Of a DNA stretch of 64,000 nt, positions 9,354 through 18,758 are shown piece by piece. This DNA comes from Marinibacterium sp. GTDB lineage: Bacteria; Pseudomonadota; Alphaproteobacteria; Rhodobacterales; Rhodobacteraceae. Under the pieces are notes generated by a model, which saw only the letters and a program-made list of their open reading frames with translations, was not told where the DNA came from and did no database searches. The translations under genes and the position numbers were made by a program. The DNA is taken from positions 1-64,000 of the forward strand of contig JAOXSC010000181.1 in NCBI GenBank assembly GCA_025800215.1, in the 5' to 3' direction. Within the stretch, counting starts at the first letter, position 1, and every line of letters starts with the position of its first letter.

Positions 9354-9971
9354 TCAGCCTGCCGTGCACATCGCCTTGATGCCCGCCGCAATTTCGGGGC
9401 GGGCTGCCAGCGTGTCGGCGGCGATGTCGCGCGCGGTGGCCATCAGGTCTTCGCGCGGGACGATGCGGTCGATCAGGCCGAAATCATAGGCCTCTTCGCT
9501 GGCGATCTTCTGGCCACCCATCAGAATCAGCCGCGCCCGAGCCGGCCCGATCAGCGCCGTCATGCGCGCAGGGTCGGACGGTTGCGGCAGATAGCCCAGC
9601 TTCATCACCGGATAGAACACCTTGGCCCCCGGCACGCCCAGACGGATGTCACAGGCCAGCGCCATGCCGTTGGCCCCACCCGCCAGCGTGCCATTGAGCG
9701 CAGCAATGGTCAGCCCCGGCAGGGCCGCGATTGCACCCGACAGCCGTTCCCACAGCGGCGACAGCGCCAGATCGGTGCTGCGGATTTCATCCAGGTCAGC
9801 GCCCGCGCTGAACACCTTGCCCGCGCCGGTCAGGATCAGCACACGGGCTTCCTGCGCGGCTTCGGCAATCTCGCTCAGCTCCTGCAGCATGCCGGATGTC
9901 AGCGAATTGGCCTTGTCGGCGCGGTTGAGTGTGACGATCCAGAGATCGCCATCCTTGGTCAGGTCAATCAT
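9354..9971 (-). CDS. Enoyl-CoA hydratase/isomerase family protein (short)
   Basis: A 205-residue crotonase-fold protein. The two oxyanion-hole segments are present: FSAGADLDEI and GTLAGGANGMALACDI. The fold would let it act on an acyl-CoA thioester. At the position of the second catalytic glutamate in classical hydratases I see VFYPVMKLGYLPQPSDPARM, so hydratase chemistry is not assured. It is about 50 residues shorter than typical hydratases (about 255-260), lacking most of the C-terminal helical domain. The ATG at 9971 overlaps the upstream SDR stop by 4 bases, so the two are coupled and may share a pathway. Confidence 0.88.
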   Translation of the reverse strand: MIDLTKDGDLWIVTLNRADKANSLTSGMLQELSEIAEAAQEARVLILTGAGKVFSAGADLDEIRSTDLALSPLWERLSGAIAALPGLTIAALNGTLAGGANGMALACDIRLGVPGAKVFYPVMKLGYLPQPSDPARMTALIGPARARLILMGGQKIASEEAYDFGLIDRIVPREDLMATARDIAADTLAARPEIAAGIKAMCTAG

Positions 9972-10729
9972 GTCAGCCCTATTCTTTGGCAAAGCGTTTC
10001 GTCGCGCAGCGACAGTTCGGTGCCGATCAGCGGATCGGCGTCCGGCCCGCACATCCACAGCATCGCGCGTGCAGGCCAATCGGCGGGGATATGGTCGGAC
10101 CAGTCCAGCTGGCTGACCGGGTTGATGCCGCTGGCCTTGATCTCGCGCTGCATCTGGGTGGCCACGGTGCCCGGCGACAGGCCCATGGCGCGGATGCCGC
10201 TGGCGCGCTCTTCCTTGTCCAGAGAGGCCGTCAGCATTGCCGCCCCGGCCTTGGAGGCGCAGTAATGGCTCCAGGCTTCGACCGGATTGTGGGCGGCGCC
10301 GGAGCTGACGGTGATGATGGTGCCGCCACCTGCGGATTTCATCACCGGCAGGGCGGCGCGCATGCCGTAATAGACGCCCTTGAGATTGATGTCGATCACG
10401 TGCCCCCAGGCTTCGGGATCGGATGTGGCCAGATGTGAAATGGGCTCCATCGCTCCGGCATTGTTGATCAGCACGTCAAGCCCGCCAAACCGGCGCACCA
10501 TTGCCTCCACCGCGCCCGACACATCCGCCCAGGACGCCACATCACCCGGCAGCGCCAGCGCCTGTTCGCCGATTTCGGCGGCCAGCGCGTCGACCGGGGC
10601 GGCGCTGCGCGACATCAGCCCCACCTGCGCGCCCGCGGCGGCAAAGATCCGCGCGCTTTCGGCCCCGATGCCGCGGCTGGCGCCGGTGATCAGCACACGT
10701 TTTCCCGTCATGTCCACATTCGGCTGCAT
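9968..10729 (-). CDS. SDR family oxidoreductase
   Basis: A 253-residue classical short-chain dehydrogenase. The cofactor motif is TGASRGIG near the N-terminus and the NNAG motif follows. The catalytic Ser lies in ITVSSGAAH and the Tyr/Lys pair in YCASK. The start at 10729 follows AGGGGACTGCC, a good ribosome-binding site; an internal ATG six codons later is less well placed. The substrate is unknown. It is the upstream member of a coupled pair with the short hydratase-family gene, suggesting a small catabolic unit for acyl-CoA or a ketone, but that is inference. Confidence 0.92.
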   Translation of the reverse strand: MQPNVDMTGKRVLITGASRGIGAESARIFAAAGAQVGLMSRSAAPVDALAAEIGEQALALPGDVASWADVSGAVEAMVRRFGGLDVLINNAGAMEPISHLATSDPEAWGHVIDINLKGVYYGMRAALPVMKSAGGGTIITVSSGAAHNPVEAWSHYCASKAGAAMLTASLDKEERASGIRAMGLSPGTVATQMQREIKASGINPVSQLDWSDHIPADWPARAMLWMCGPDADPLIGTELSLRDETLCQRIGLT

Positions 10730-10869
10730 GGCAGTCCCCTTTTCCCCGAACCTGTTCGATACAGGTGGTAATCGGCCTGACCGATCAGGTCCAGTCCGCC
10801 GGGACGTCTTGACCCCCGGCCCGTGAATACCCAGCATAGGGAAGAGTTCATTTTTACAAGGGTTTCCCC

Positions 10870-12381
10870 ATGATCCTCGCTTTGCGCCGAACCTCTTGCG
10901 CCGTGCTGGCCCTTTCGGTTCTGGCCCCGCCCGCGCTGGCCGATGTCACCCCTCAGCAGGTCTGGGAGGAATGGCGCACCTACATGACCGGTGTCGGCTA
11001 TGAGGTCGACGTCACCGAAACAGCGCAGGGCAATGATCTGATCCTGAGTGATCTCGTCCTCGTGCAAGAGGTGGCCGAGCCCGCATCACGCACGCAGATT
11101 ACCCTGCCCCGCGTGGTCCTTACCGATCGCGGCGACGGCACCGTGTCGGTCGATCTGCCCGACAGCATCCCTGTCGAGATCAGCAGCTCGGACGGTGATA
11201 TGGGCATCCGCACCGGCGTGATGCTGACCCAGCAGGGCGACCAGCTTGTCGTTTCGGGCACGCCCGAGGCGCTGGTCCATGACTATTCGATCGACAATGT
11301 CACGCTTACCATGAGCGATTTCGAAAGCACCGGCGGCGGCGACATTCCCGATGCGCTGGCGCTGAGCATGGCCATCGACACCCTTGCCGGGCGCAGCACG
11401 CTGGAGCGGGGCGACATGCGCCGCTCCGATCAGCAGATGACCGCCGACAGCCTGTCCTACAGCATGGATCTGCGCGACGACGACGAAAACACCGAAGTCA
11501 CCCTGCGCGGCCAGATCGAAGACGTGACCTCGACCGCAAAAAGCGTCTTTCCCCTGACATTTGACAGCGCCGATCCGTCGAGCTTTTTCCAAGGTCGCAC
11601 CGATGTAACGGCTGATTTCGCCTTTGCCAGCGGCAGCAGCGACGTCACCGTAAGCGGACCGGATGGCGGCGTCGCGGCGCAGACCGCGTCGCAGGGCGGG
11701 TCGATCCGCGTGGGCATCGGGGTTCAGGGGCTCAGCTATGATCTGCGCCAGTCCCAGTCCACGATCACCGCCGAGATCGCGGGCCTGCCGGTGCCGGTGG
11801 ATGCCACCCTGGCCGAAAGCGCCTTTGTGCTGACCGCGCCGCTCAGCGCGTCGGACAGCGCACAGGATCTGCAGCTGGCGGTGACGTTCAAGGATCTGAT
11901 GCCCGGCGATGTGGTCTGGAACATGCTGGATCCGGCGGCCATCCTGCCGCGCGAACCCGCCACGATCGAATTCGATCTGACGGGCACGGCCATGGTAGAT
12001 GTGGATCTTTATGATCCCGACCTGGCCGAAGCCCCGCCCGAAACCCTGCCCGGCAGCATCGAAACGCTGGATGTGCAGACGCTGCTGATCTCGGCGCTTG
12101 GCGCGGAACTGACCGGCAATGGCAGCTTTACCAAGACGGACGCGGCCCCGGCACCCGGCATGCCGCCGCTTGCAGGCGCGCTGGATCTGAAGCTGGTGGG
12201 TGGCAACGCGCTGATCGACAACCTGATCAAGATCGGCTGGATCGGCCAGGACGAAGCCATTGGCGCGCGCATGATGATGGGGATCTTTGGTGCGCCCGGC
12301 GATGCCCCCGACACGCTGACATCCAAGCTGGAACTGGGCGCGGACGGCTCTATTTCGGCCAATGGTCAGCGCCTGCGCTGA
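10870..12381 (+). CDS. DUF2125 domain protein, periplasmic
   Basis: A 503-residue exported protein. Residues 1-24 form a signal peptide (VLALSVLAPPALA/DV). The mature part is a long beta-rich sequence of alternating polar/hydrophobic segments without catalytic motifs, opening TPQQVWEEWRTYMTGVGYEV. That opening and the overall length match DUF2125, an alphaproteobacterial family whose layout suggests long beta-sheet periplasmic proteins; its role is unknown. It is probably a single gene, closed by a UUCG hairpin. Confidence 0.85.
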   Translation: MILALRRTSCAVLALSVLAPPALADVTPQQVWEEWRTYMTGVGYEVDVTETAQGNDLILSDLVLVQEVAEPASRTQITLPRVVLTDRGDGTVSVDLPDSIPVEISSSDGDMGIRTGVMLTQQGDQLVVSGTPEALVHDYSIDNVTLTMSDFESTGGGDIPDALALSMAIDTLAGRSTLERGDMRRSDQQMTADSLSYSMDLRDDDENTEVTLRGQIEDVTSTAKSVFPLTFDSADPSSFFQGRTDVTADFAFASGSSDVTVSGPDGGVAAQTASQGGSIRVGIGVQGLSYDLRQSQSTITAEIAGLPVPVDATLAESAFVLTAPLSASDSAQDLQLAVTFKDLMPGDVVWNMLDPAAILPREPATIEFDLTGTAMVDVDLYDPDLAEAPPETLPGSIETLDVQTLLISALGAELTGNGSFTKTDAAPAPGMPPLAGALDLKLVGGNALIDNLIKIGWIGQDEAIGARMMMGIFGAPGDAPDTLTSKLELGADGSISANGQRLR

Positions 12382-12392
12382 TGCCCGCCCCT

Positions 12393-12414
12393 CTTGCGCC
12401 CTTCGGGGCGCAAG
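12393..12414 (+). terminator. UUCG-tetraloop hairpin after the DUF2125 gene
   Basis: CTTGCGCCC-TTCG-GGGCGCAAG is a perfect 9-bp stem closed by a TTCG tetraloop, 11 bases beyond the DUF2125 stop and 36 bases before pmbA. The loop is unusually stable in RNA. No T-run follows, so it may be a Rho-assisted end or a 3' stabiliser. Confidence 0.5.
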
Positions 12415-12450
12415 GCTAGGTCCGATGGGATCGCATTTAGGACTGGACCC

Positions 12451-13803
12451 ATGAAAGACGCCCTGCCCCTGTCGGATCTTGCCCAGCAGATGATCGACGC
12501 CGCCCGCCAGGCCGGCGCCGACCATGCCGATGCCATCGTGCTGCGCGGCGTGGCCCAAAGCGTTGACATCCGCAACGGCACGCTGGAACAGGCCGAACGC
12601 GCCGAAGGCACCGATATCGGGATGCGCGTGTTTGTCGGCCAGCGTCAGGCGGTGACATCATCGTCGGACATGTCCGCATCGGTCATTGCCGCCATGGCCG
12701 AACGCGCCGTGGCCATGGCCCGCGAAGCCCCCGAAGACCCCCATGCCGGGCTGGCCACGCCCGACCAGCTGGCCACGGGCTGGGATCTGGCCGCGCTGGA
12801 TCTGTGCGACCCCAGCGATGAACCCGCCCCCCAGGCCCTGAGCGACCGCGCCATCGCCGCCGAAGACGCCGCCCGCGCGGTGTCCGGCGTCACCCAGATC
12901 GAAGGCGCCAGCGCCAGCTACAGCCGGACCGACGTGCATCTGGCCGCCAGCAACGGCTTTGCCGGTGGCTATATGCGCACCGGGCATTCCACATCCTGCG
13001 TCGCCATTTCCGGGCAGGGCCTGGGGATGGAGCGCGACTATGACGGCGACGCCCGCCTGCACGGGGCCGATCTGCGCGACCCGGCCGAAATCGGCCACAG
13101 CGCGGGCCGCCGCGCGGTGGCGCTGCAGGGCGCACGCAAACCGGCGACGGGCAGCTATCCGGTGCTCTTTGACGAACGCATCGCGTCATCGCTGATCGGG
13201 CATCTGATGGCGGCGGCCAATGGCGCGGCCATCGCGCGCGGCGGGTCGTGGCTGCAGGATGCTCTGGGCACGCAGGTGCTGCCCGATCACCTCAGCCTGA
13301 TCGAAGACCCCCACCGCCCCCGCGCCACCGGATCGCGCCCCTTTGACGCCGACGGGCTGCCCACGCAGCGCCGGGCGGTTGTCGACAAGGGGCGGCTGAC
13401 GGGCTGGACGCTGGATCTGGCCACCGCACGCCAGCTGGGCATGGCATCGACCGGCAATGCCGCACGCGGCGTGTCGTCTCCGCCATCGCCATCGACCTGG
13501 AACCTTGAGCTGACACAAGGCAGCGCCAGCCGCGATGATCTGCTGCGCGACATGGGGCGGGGGCTGCTGGTCACGTCGATGATCGGCAGCACGATCAACC
13601 CCACCACGGGGGATTATTCGCGCGGTGCGTCAGGCTTTTGGGTCGAAGACGGGCAGATCGCCTATCCGGTCAATGAATGCACCATCGCGGGCAATCTGCG
13701 CGACATGCTGCGCCGGATCATCCCCGCCAATGACGCCCGCCCCTATCTCAGCCGCGTGGTGCCGTCGCTTCTGATCGAAGGGATGACCCTTGCCGGAGAC
13801 TGA
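12451..13803 (+). CDS. pmbA: TldE/PmbA family metalloprotease subunit
   Basis: A 450-residue member of the TldD/TldE family. TldE (PmbA) pairs with TldD, the metal-binding subunit, to degrade unfolded or modified peptides and mature microcin-type peptides. The sequence contains ETTE-group landmarks such as SASYSRTDVHLAASNGF, YPVLFDERIASSLIGHL, SRPFDADGLPTQ and YSRGASGFWVEDGQIAYPVNE. As usual for TldE it lacks the HExxxH zinc motif found in TldD. TldD is not in the window. The start at 12451 was chosen by family N-terminus (MKDALPLSDLAQQMI). Confidence 0.93.
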   Translation: MKDALPLSDLAQQMIDAARQAGADHADAIVLRGVAQSVDIRNGTLEQAERAEGTDIGMRVFVGQRQAVTSSSDMSASVIAAMAERAVAMAREAPEDPHAGLATPDQLATGWDLAALDLCDPSDEPAPQALSDRAIAAEDAARAVSGVTQIEGASASYSRTDVHLAASNGFAGGYMRTGHSTSCVAISGQGLGMERDYDGDARLHGADLRDPAEIGHSAGRRAVALQGARKPATGSYPVLFDERIASSLIGHLMAAANGAAIARGGSWLQDALGTQVLPDHLSLIEDPHRPRATGSRPFDADGLPTQRRAVVDKGRLTGWTLDLATARQLGMASTGNAARGVSSPPSPSTWNLELTQGSASRDDLLRDMGRGLLVTSMIGSTINPTTGDYSRGASGFWVEDGQIAYPVNECTIAGNLRDMLRRIIPANDARPYLSRVVPSLLIEGMTLAGD

Positions 13804-14587
13804 CGACCTGTCGCTGCTGATCGCCGCCGCCCAGGCTGCGGGCGATCTGGCCCTGCGCTATACTGGCCCCAAGGCCCGCAAATGGGACAAGCCCGATGGC
13901 GCTGGCCCCGTGACCGAAGCCGATCTGGCCGTGAACGATCTGCTTGAACAGACCTTGCGCACGGCCCGGCCCGATTACGGCTGGTTGTCCGAAGAAAGCA
14001 CCGATGATCCCGACCGCCTGACCCGCAGCCGCTGTTTCGTGGTCGATCCCATCGACGGCACCCGCAGCTTTGCCGAAGGGTCGCGCACCTGGGCCCATGC
14101 CATCGCCGTGGTCGAAGATGGCCGCCCGGTGGCCGGGGTGGTGTTTCTGCCCATGCGCGATCTGCTGTATCACGCAGCAAGCGGTGCGGGCGCGTTCCTG
14201 AATGGTCAGGCGCTGACCGCCACAACGGCACAGGGGCCCGAGGGCGCCACCGTGCTGGCGGCCAAACCGGCCATGGATCCCGCGCGCTGGCGCGCCGGGG
14301 CCGTGCCCGGCTTTGCCCGCGCCTATCGCCCGTCGCTGGCCTATCGCATGGCGGTGGTGGCGCAGGGACGCTTCGACGCGATGATCACCCTGCGCCCGAC
14401 CTGGGACTGGGACATCGCGGCAGGCGACGTGATCCTGCGCGAAGCCGGGGCCGCCACCAGCGACCGCAACGGCACGCCGCTGCGCTTCAACACCCCCACC
14501 GCTCAAAGCGATGGCGTTCTGGCCGGAGCCCCCGGCCTGCATGCAGGCCTGATCGCAGCACTTGACCACAAGGCCCCGGCGGCGTGA
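13790..14587 (+). CDS. Inositol monophosphatase family protein (CysQ-like)
   Basis: A 265-residue metal-dependent phosphatase of the inositol monophosphatase/3'(2'),5'-bisphosphate nucleotidase superfamily. Metal ligands are visible in LSEES (residues 66-70) and in the DPIDGT motif (86-91). WDWDIAAGD provides the C-terminal aspartate of the second signature. It could hydrolyse inositol phosphate or PAP; the adjacency to waaA does not decide. The start is a TTG inside the end of pmbA (14-base overlap); a stop lies in frame just upstream, so no earlier start exists. Confidence 0.9.
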   Translation: MPETDDLSLLIAAAQAAGDLALRYTGPKARKWDKPDGAGPVTEADLAVNDLLEQTLRTARPDYGWLSEESTDDPDRLTRSRCFVVDPIDGTRSFAEGSRTWAHAIAVVEDGRPVAGVVFLPMRDLLYHAASGAGAFLNGQALTATTAQGPEGATVLAAKPAMDPARWRAGAVPGFARAYRPSLAYRMAVVAQGRFDAMITLRPTWDWDIAAGDVILREAGAATSDRNGTPLRFNTPTAQSDGVLAGAPGLHAGLIAALDHKAPAA

Positions 14588-14632
14588 TGCCCGTCCGCCC
14601 CCTGCCCCCTGCCGGACAGGCCCCAGGCTGAC

Positions 14633-15877
14633 ATGGCAGGGTTCTTTTCACGCGCGACACAGATGGCCAGCCGCAGGGCATCGTTGGCCCCCGATGGCGG
14701 CTCCAAGGGCGGCGGTGTGCCGCCCGGTGTCGAAACGGTCTGGGCGCATGCCACGTCGGATCTGCGCTATGAAGCACTGGACGCGCTTGGCACCCGGCTG
14801 CAGGCGCACCGGCCCGACCTGCGCTTTGTGCTGACGGCCGATCCCGCCCAGGTGAGCATCGGCAAGGATCCGGATGCTCCGCTGGCGCTGGCCCGCGACG
14901 TCCCCACCGCCGCGCGGCGGCTTCTGGACAGGTACCAGCCCGATCTCTGCCTCTGGACCGGGGGGGCGCTGAACCGCCCCGCCCTGCATCAGGCGTCAAA
15001 GGCTGGCGCGGATCTGCTGCTGACGGATGTCAGCGAAACCACGCTGTCCGACCGCCCGCGCGGCGTGTTCCGCAACCCGATGGTGGCGATGATCCAGCTG
15101 TTCGATCAGATCTTTGCCGAGACGATCGCCGCACGGCTGCAACTGGAACGGCTGGGCGCGCTGCCCGGACGGGTTTCGCTGCTGCCCGCGCTGCAGCCTG
15201 AAATCGTGCCACCGGCCTGCAATGACAGCGATCTGCGCGATGTGGGCGGAGCCCTGGCCGGGCGACGGCTGTGGCTGGCCGCGCATGTGGCCGCCCAAGA
15301 GGCCGAGGCCGTCATCAAGGCCCACCGCCACGCCGCCCGCCGGTCGCCGCATCTGCTGCTGGTGCTGGTGCCCGACCGGATCGAAGACGCCCCGGCCATG
15401 CGCGACGGGCTGAAGGCATCGGGCTTGCGATGGGCCGATTTCGACGACATCGGCGCACCGGATGACACGATCCAGGTGCTGTTTTCGGAAGATCCGCGCA
15501 ACCTGGCACTCTGGTATCGGGTGGCGGCGCTGTGCTTTCTGGGCTGCTCGCTCTGGCCCGGCCTGGGCGGGCGCCCGCCGCTGGTGGCGGCAACACTTGG
15601 CGCCGCGATCATCTGCGGGCCCAACCTGCGCGACCATCTGGGCACATATGAAGAGCTGACCGCCAAAGGCGCCGCACAGGTCATCCGCGATCCCCAGAGG
15701 CTGGGAGAAACCGTGCTCGATCTGCTCGCCGCCGACCGGGCCGCCCGCATGGCGCTGGCCGCCTGGGATTTCGCAACCCGCGGCGCCCCGGTCAGCGACC
15801 ATCTGCTCGGGGTCATCAACGCCCGGCTGGACGCCCGACAGGATGCCGGGCTCGGAGGACATGATGCGCGCGCCTGA
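14633..15877 (+). CDS. waaA: Kdo transferase (WaaA/KdtA family), divergent
   Basis: A 414-residue GT-B glycosyltransferase of the Kdo transferase family, which adds Kdo to lipid A precursor at the inner face of the cytoplasmic membrane. The C-terminal half is recognisable, with [26 protein letters not shown] resembling the donor-binding region. It is followed directly by lpxK, a common pairing. The N-terminal half is unusual: there is no clear membrane anchor, and where typical WaaA has an SxGE motif with the catalytic glutamate this protein reads [13 protein letters not shown]. Activity is therefore likely but not certain. The ends of waaA and lpxK overlap. Confidence 0.82.
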   Translation: MAGFFSRATQMASRRASLAPDGGSKGGGVPPGVETVWAHATSDLRYEALDALGTRLQAHRPDLRFVLTADPAQVSIGKDPDAPLALARDVPTAARRLLDRYQPDLCLWTGGALNRPALHQASKAGADLLLTDVSETTLSDRPRGVFRNPMVAMIQLFDQIFAETIAARLQLERLGALPGRVSLLPALQPEIVPPACNDSDLRDVGGALAGRRLWLAAHVAAQEAEAVIKAHRHAARRSPHLLLVLVPDRIEDAPAMRDGLKASGLRWADFDDIGAPDDTIQVLFSEDPRNLALWYRVAALCFLGCSLWPGLGGRPPLVAATLGAAIICGPNLRDHLGTYEELTAKGAAQVIRDPQRLGETVLDLLAADRAARMALAAWDFATRGAPVSDHLLGVINARLDARQDAGLGGHDARA

Positions 15878-16865
15878 CTTCTGGTTCACCCCGCCCGACC
15901 ACCCCGACTGGCGCGCCCGGCTGCTTGGCCCGCTGGGCCGTGCCTATGCGCGCGCCACCGCCCGGCGCGTGGCGCGCAGCCCCGTTGCGGCGCCGGGGAT
16001 CCCGGTGATCTGTGTGGGAAACCTCAATGCCGGGGGCACGGGCAAGACGCCCACCACGATCAAACTGGTCGAGCTGCTGCGCGATCTCGGCCACGAACCC
16101 TTTGTGGTGTCGCGCGGGTATGGGGGCCGTGCCAAAGGGCCGCTGATCGTCGACCCGGCCCGCCACCGCGCCGAAACGGTGGGGGATGAACCGCTGCTGA
16201 TCTCGGCCTTTGCACAGGTCGTGGTGGCCCGCGACCGCAGCGCCGGGGCGATCGCTGCGCGCGATGCGGGCGCGACCGTCATCGTGCTGGATGACGGGTT
16301 TCAGAACCCCGCGCTGGCCAAGGATCTGTCGGTGGTGGTGGTGGATGCAGGCCAGGGCTTCGGCAATGGGCGCTGCCTGCCTGCGGGGCCGCTGCGCGAA
16401 CCCGTTGACGCAGGCCTGCTGCGCGCCGATCTGGTGCTGTCGATCGGGCCGGATGAGGCCCAGACCAGATTTGCCCGCGACTGGGACCACGCCATCCCGG
16501 TGCCGCACCTGACAGGTCGGCTCGAACCGCTGCAGACGGGCATGATGTGGGATGGCACCCGCGTTCTGGCCTTTGCCGGGATCGGTCAGCCCGAGAAATT
16601 CTTTGCCACGCTGCGCGACCTTGGTGCGGATCTGGTGCGCGCCGAACCGCTGGACGATCACCAGCACCTCAAGCCGCAGCTGCTCAGCCGCCTTGAAACC
16701 GATGCGCGCGCGCTGAACGCGCAGCTGGTGACCACCGAAAAAGACGCCGCACGCCTGCCGCCGGCGTTTCGCGGCAAGGTGCTGACCCTGCCCGTGCGCC
16801 TCAGCGTCAAGGATCAGGATCAGCTGAGCACGCTTTTGCGCAACGCCGCCCCACCCCCGCCGTAA
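15864..16865 (+). CDS. lpxK: Tetraacyldisaccharide 4'-kinase
   Basis: A 333-residue lipid A kinase that phosphorylates the 4' position of the tetraacyl disaccharide at the membrane. Its P-loop is [14 protein letters not shown], preceded by the [14 protein letters not shown] amphipathic N-terminus. [12 protein letters not shown] and VGDEPLLI follow, then the catalytic-site segment [10 protein letters not shown]. Length is normal. Two adjacent ATG codons occur at 15861 and 15864; the GGAGG at 15854-15858 is best spaced for the second. It overlaps waaA by 14 bases, indicating translational coupling of consecutive lipid A/Kdo steps. Confidence 0.95.
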   Translation: MRAPDFWFTPPDHPDWRARLLGPLGRAYARATARRVARSPVAAPGIPVICVGNLNAGGTGKTPTTIKLVELLRDLGHEPFVVSRGYGGRAKGPLIVDPARHRAETVGDEPLLISAFAQVVVARDRSAGAIAARDAGATVIVLDDGFQNPALAKDLSVVVVDAGQGFGNGRCLPAGPLREPVDAGLLRADLVLSIGPDEAQTRFARDWDHAIPVPHLTGRLEPLQTGMMWDGTRVLAFAGIGQPEKFFATLRDLGADLVRAEPLDDHQHLKPQLLSRLETDARALNAQLVTTEKDAARLPPAFRGKVLTLPVRLSVKDQDQLSTLLRNAAPPPP

Positions 16866-16904
16866 CGTGGGCGATGGGGCACCGGCGCGGCCCCGCCGCG
16901 CCCC

Positions 16905-16923
16905 GCAGGGCCAAAGGCCCTGC
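16905..16923. terminator. Hairpin between lpxK and the convergent CoA-transferase
   Basis: GCAGGGCC-AAA-GGCCCTGC forms a perfect 8-bp stem about 40 bases past the lpxK stop. It has no T-tract and may serve both convergent transcripts. The remaining bases up to 17007 hold only short GC-rich and GGGGCTAGGG-like repeats. Confidence 0.4.
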
Positions 16924-17007
16924 CAGGCATCGCATGCGCCGCAAGGCGCGCTATTGGATCAACCCCCGAACGGGCCCGCGATCAGGGGCAGGGACTAGGG
17001 CCAGGGG

Positions 17008-18123
17008 CTAGGGATTGTCCTGGCCCAGCTTCGGCGCCGGGCGCGTCAGCGCCAGTTCGGCATCGGAAAACACAAACGGTGCCCGGATCCCCGGCACACC
17101 GTCCAGCGCGATCTGCATTCCGCGCGCCACCACCTGAGGATCCGCCATCACCTCGTCCAGCGTGTTGATCGGCCCGGCAGGCACGCCCTGCGCCTCGCAG
17201 GCGGCCAGCAGGTCGTCCTTGCTGCGCAGCACGGTCGCGCCGTTCAGCCGCGCAATCATCACCCGGCGATTGGCGATGCGATCCTTGTTGGCGGCAAACT
17301 CGGGCGCTTCGGCCATGTCATCCAGCCCCAGAATCCGGCAAAGCCGCTGATACTGGGCATCATTGCCGGTGGCGATGATGATATGTCCGTCCGCGCAGTC
17401 GAACACCTGATAGGGCGTGAGGTTGGGATGCGCATTGCCCATCCGCCCCGGCGCCACGCCCGTGGTCAGATAGTTCAGCGCCTGGTTCGCGGTCACCGCC
17501 ACCGCCACATCCAGCAGCGACATGTCGATCTGCTGACCCCGCCCGGTGCGTTCGCGCATATGCAGCGCCGACAGGATCCCCACGACCGAATAGATCCCTG
17601 TGAAGATATCGGTGATCGCCACGCCCGATTTCTGCGGCTGGCCATCAGCCTCGCCGGTGACCGACATCAGCCCCGACATGCCCTGAATGATGAAATCATA
17701 GCCCGCCCGATGGGCATAGGGTCCGGTCTGGCCGAACCCCGTGATCGAGCAGTAGATCAGCCGCGGGTTGATCACCGACAGGCTGTCATAGTCCAGCCCG
17801 TATTTCGCCAGCCCGCCCAGCTTGAAATTCTCGATGACGATATCGGCATCCGCCACCAGATCCCGCACGCGCTGCTGCCCCTCGGGCGTGCGGAAATCCA
17901 CCGTGACCGACGCCTTGCCCCGGTTCGTCGAATGGAAATACGAGGCCGAAACATCGTCGTCCCGTTCAACAAAGGGCGGCCCCCAGCGGCGCGTGTCATC
18001 GCCATCGGGGCTTTCGACCTTGATCACCTCGGCGCCCAGATCCGACAGAGTCTGACCGGCCCAGGGGCCAGCCAGAATACGGGCCAGTTCGACGACTTTC
18101 AGCCCGGCAAGCGGTGCGGCCAT
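17008..18123 (-). CDS. CaiB/BaiF family CoA-transferase
   Basis: A 371-residue class III CoA-transferase, moving CoA between carboxylic acids in the cytosol. The N-terminal PLAGLKVVELARILAGPWAGQTLSDLGAEVIKVE is characteristic of the family. The nucleophilic aspartate lies in the DMSLLDVAVAV region, and NAHPNLTPYQVFDCADG is another hallmark. Substrate cannot be assigned. It overlaps the end of the upstream DsbA-like gene by one base (TGATG), so the two are probably co-transcribed although no functional link is obvious. Confidence 0.93.
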   Translation of the reverse strand: MAAPLAGLKVVELARILAGPWAGQTLSDLGAEVIKVESPDGDDTRRWGPPFVERDDDVSASYFHSTNRGKASVTVDFRTPEGQQRVRDLVADADIVIENFKLGGLAKYGLDYDSLSVINPRLIYCSITGFGQTGPYAHRAGYDFIIQGMSGLMSVTGEADGQPQKSGVAITDIFTGIYSVVGILSALHMRERTGRGQQIDMSLLDVAVAVTANQALNYLTTGVAPGRMGNAHPNLTPYQVFDCADGHIIIATGNDAQYQRLCRILGLDDMAEAPEFAANKDRIANRRVMIARLNGATVLRSKDDLLAACEAQGVPAGPINTLDEVMADPQVVARGMQIALDGVPGIRAPFVFSDAELALTRPAPKLGQDNP

Positions 18124-18746
18124 CAGCCCGCGATCTCTTTATCAATCAGCTTCTTCAGCTCGGCATAGGACATGTTGGACATGGTTTCTCCGTTCACCAC
18201 CAACGACGGGGTGGCCTGAATGCCATCGGCTTCGGCGTTTTCCTGATACCAACCCACCAGGGCCTGCGCCTTGTCTGCGTCCTGCAGGCAGGCGTCCAGC
18301 TTGTCCTTGCTCATGCCACCGGCGCGGGCGATGCGGCGCAGGTCGTCAATGATCTCGGTCGGGCCACCGGCGCGCGCCCAGTCCGATTGTCCGGCAAAGA
18401 TCGCATCTGTCATCGAAAAGAACTTCTGCGGCTCGCAGCGTGCAATCATCGACGCCCACAGCCCGTAGCGGTCAAAATACACCTCGCGGAAGGTGAAATA
18501 GACCTTGCCGGTGTCGATATAGTCTTTCTTGAGCTTCTTGAACTGATCGGCGTGGAACGTCGCACAATGCGGGCAGGTAAAGGACGCGTATTCGGTGATC
18601 TTCACCGGCGCGTCGGGATTGCCCAGCGACATTTCCTGAATGGCGGCCTCCTGTGCGGTGGCTTGGCTGACCAGGGGGGCCTGTGCCAGGCCAAAGGTTC
18701 CGGCCAGCGCAAGGGCTGCGCAAATCAATGCGGCGAAACGGGTCAT
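18123..18746 (-). CDS. DsbA family thiol:disulfide oxidoreductase
   Basis: A 207-residue secreted thioredoxin-fold protein with an N-terminal signal peptide (cleavage near residue 23 or 32). The redox site is CPHC (C58-C61) in YASFTCPHCATFH, and the cis-proline loop is ATPSLVV near the C-terminus. It belongs to the DsbA/BdbD-like oxidoreductases of roseobacters, expected to introduce or shuffle disulfides in periplasmic proteins. It lies between the DciA-like gene upstream and the CoA-transferase downstream, with one-base overlap to the latter. Confidence 0.92.
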   Translation of the reverse strand: MTRFAALICAALALAGTFGLAQAPLVSQATAQEAAIQEMSLGNPDAPVKITEYASFTCPHCATFHADQFKKLKKDYIDTGKVYFTFREVYFDRYGLWASMIARCEPQKFFSMTDAIFAGQSDWARAGGPTEIIDDLRRIARAGGMSKDKLDACLQDADKAQALVGWYQENAEADGIQATPSLVVNGETMSNMSYAELKKLIDKEIAG

Positions 18747-18758
18747 GTCTGTTCCCTC

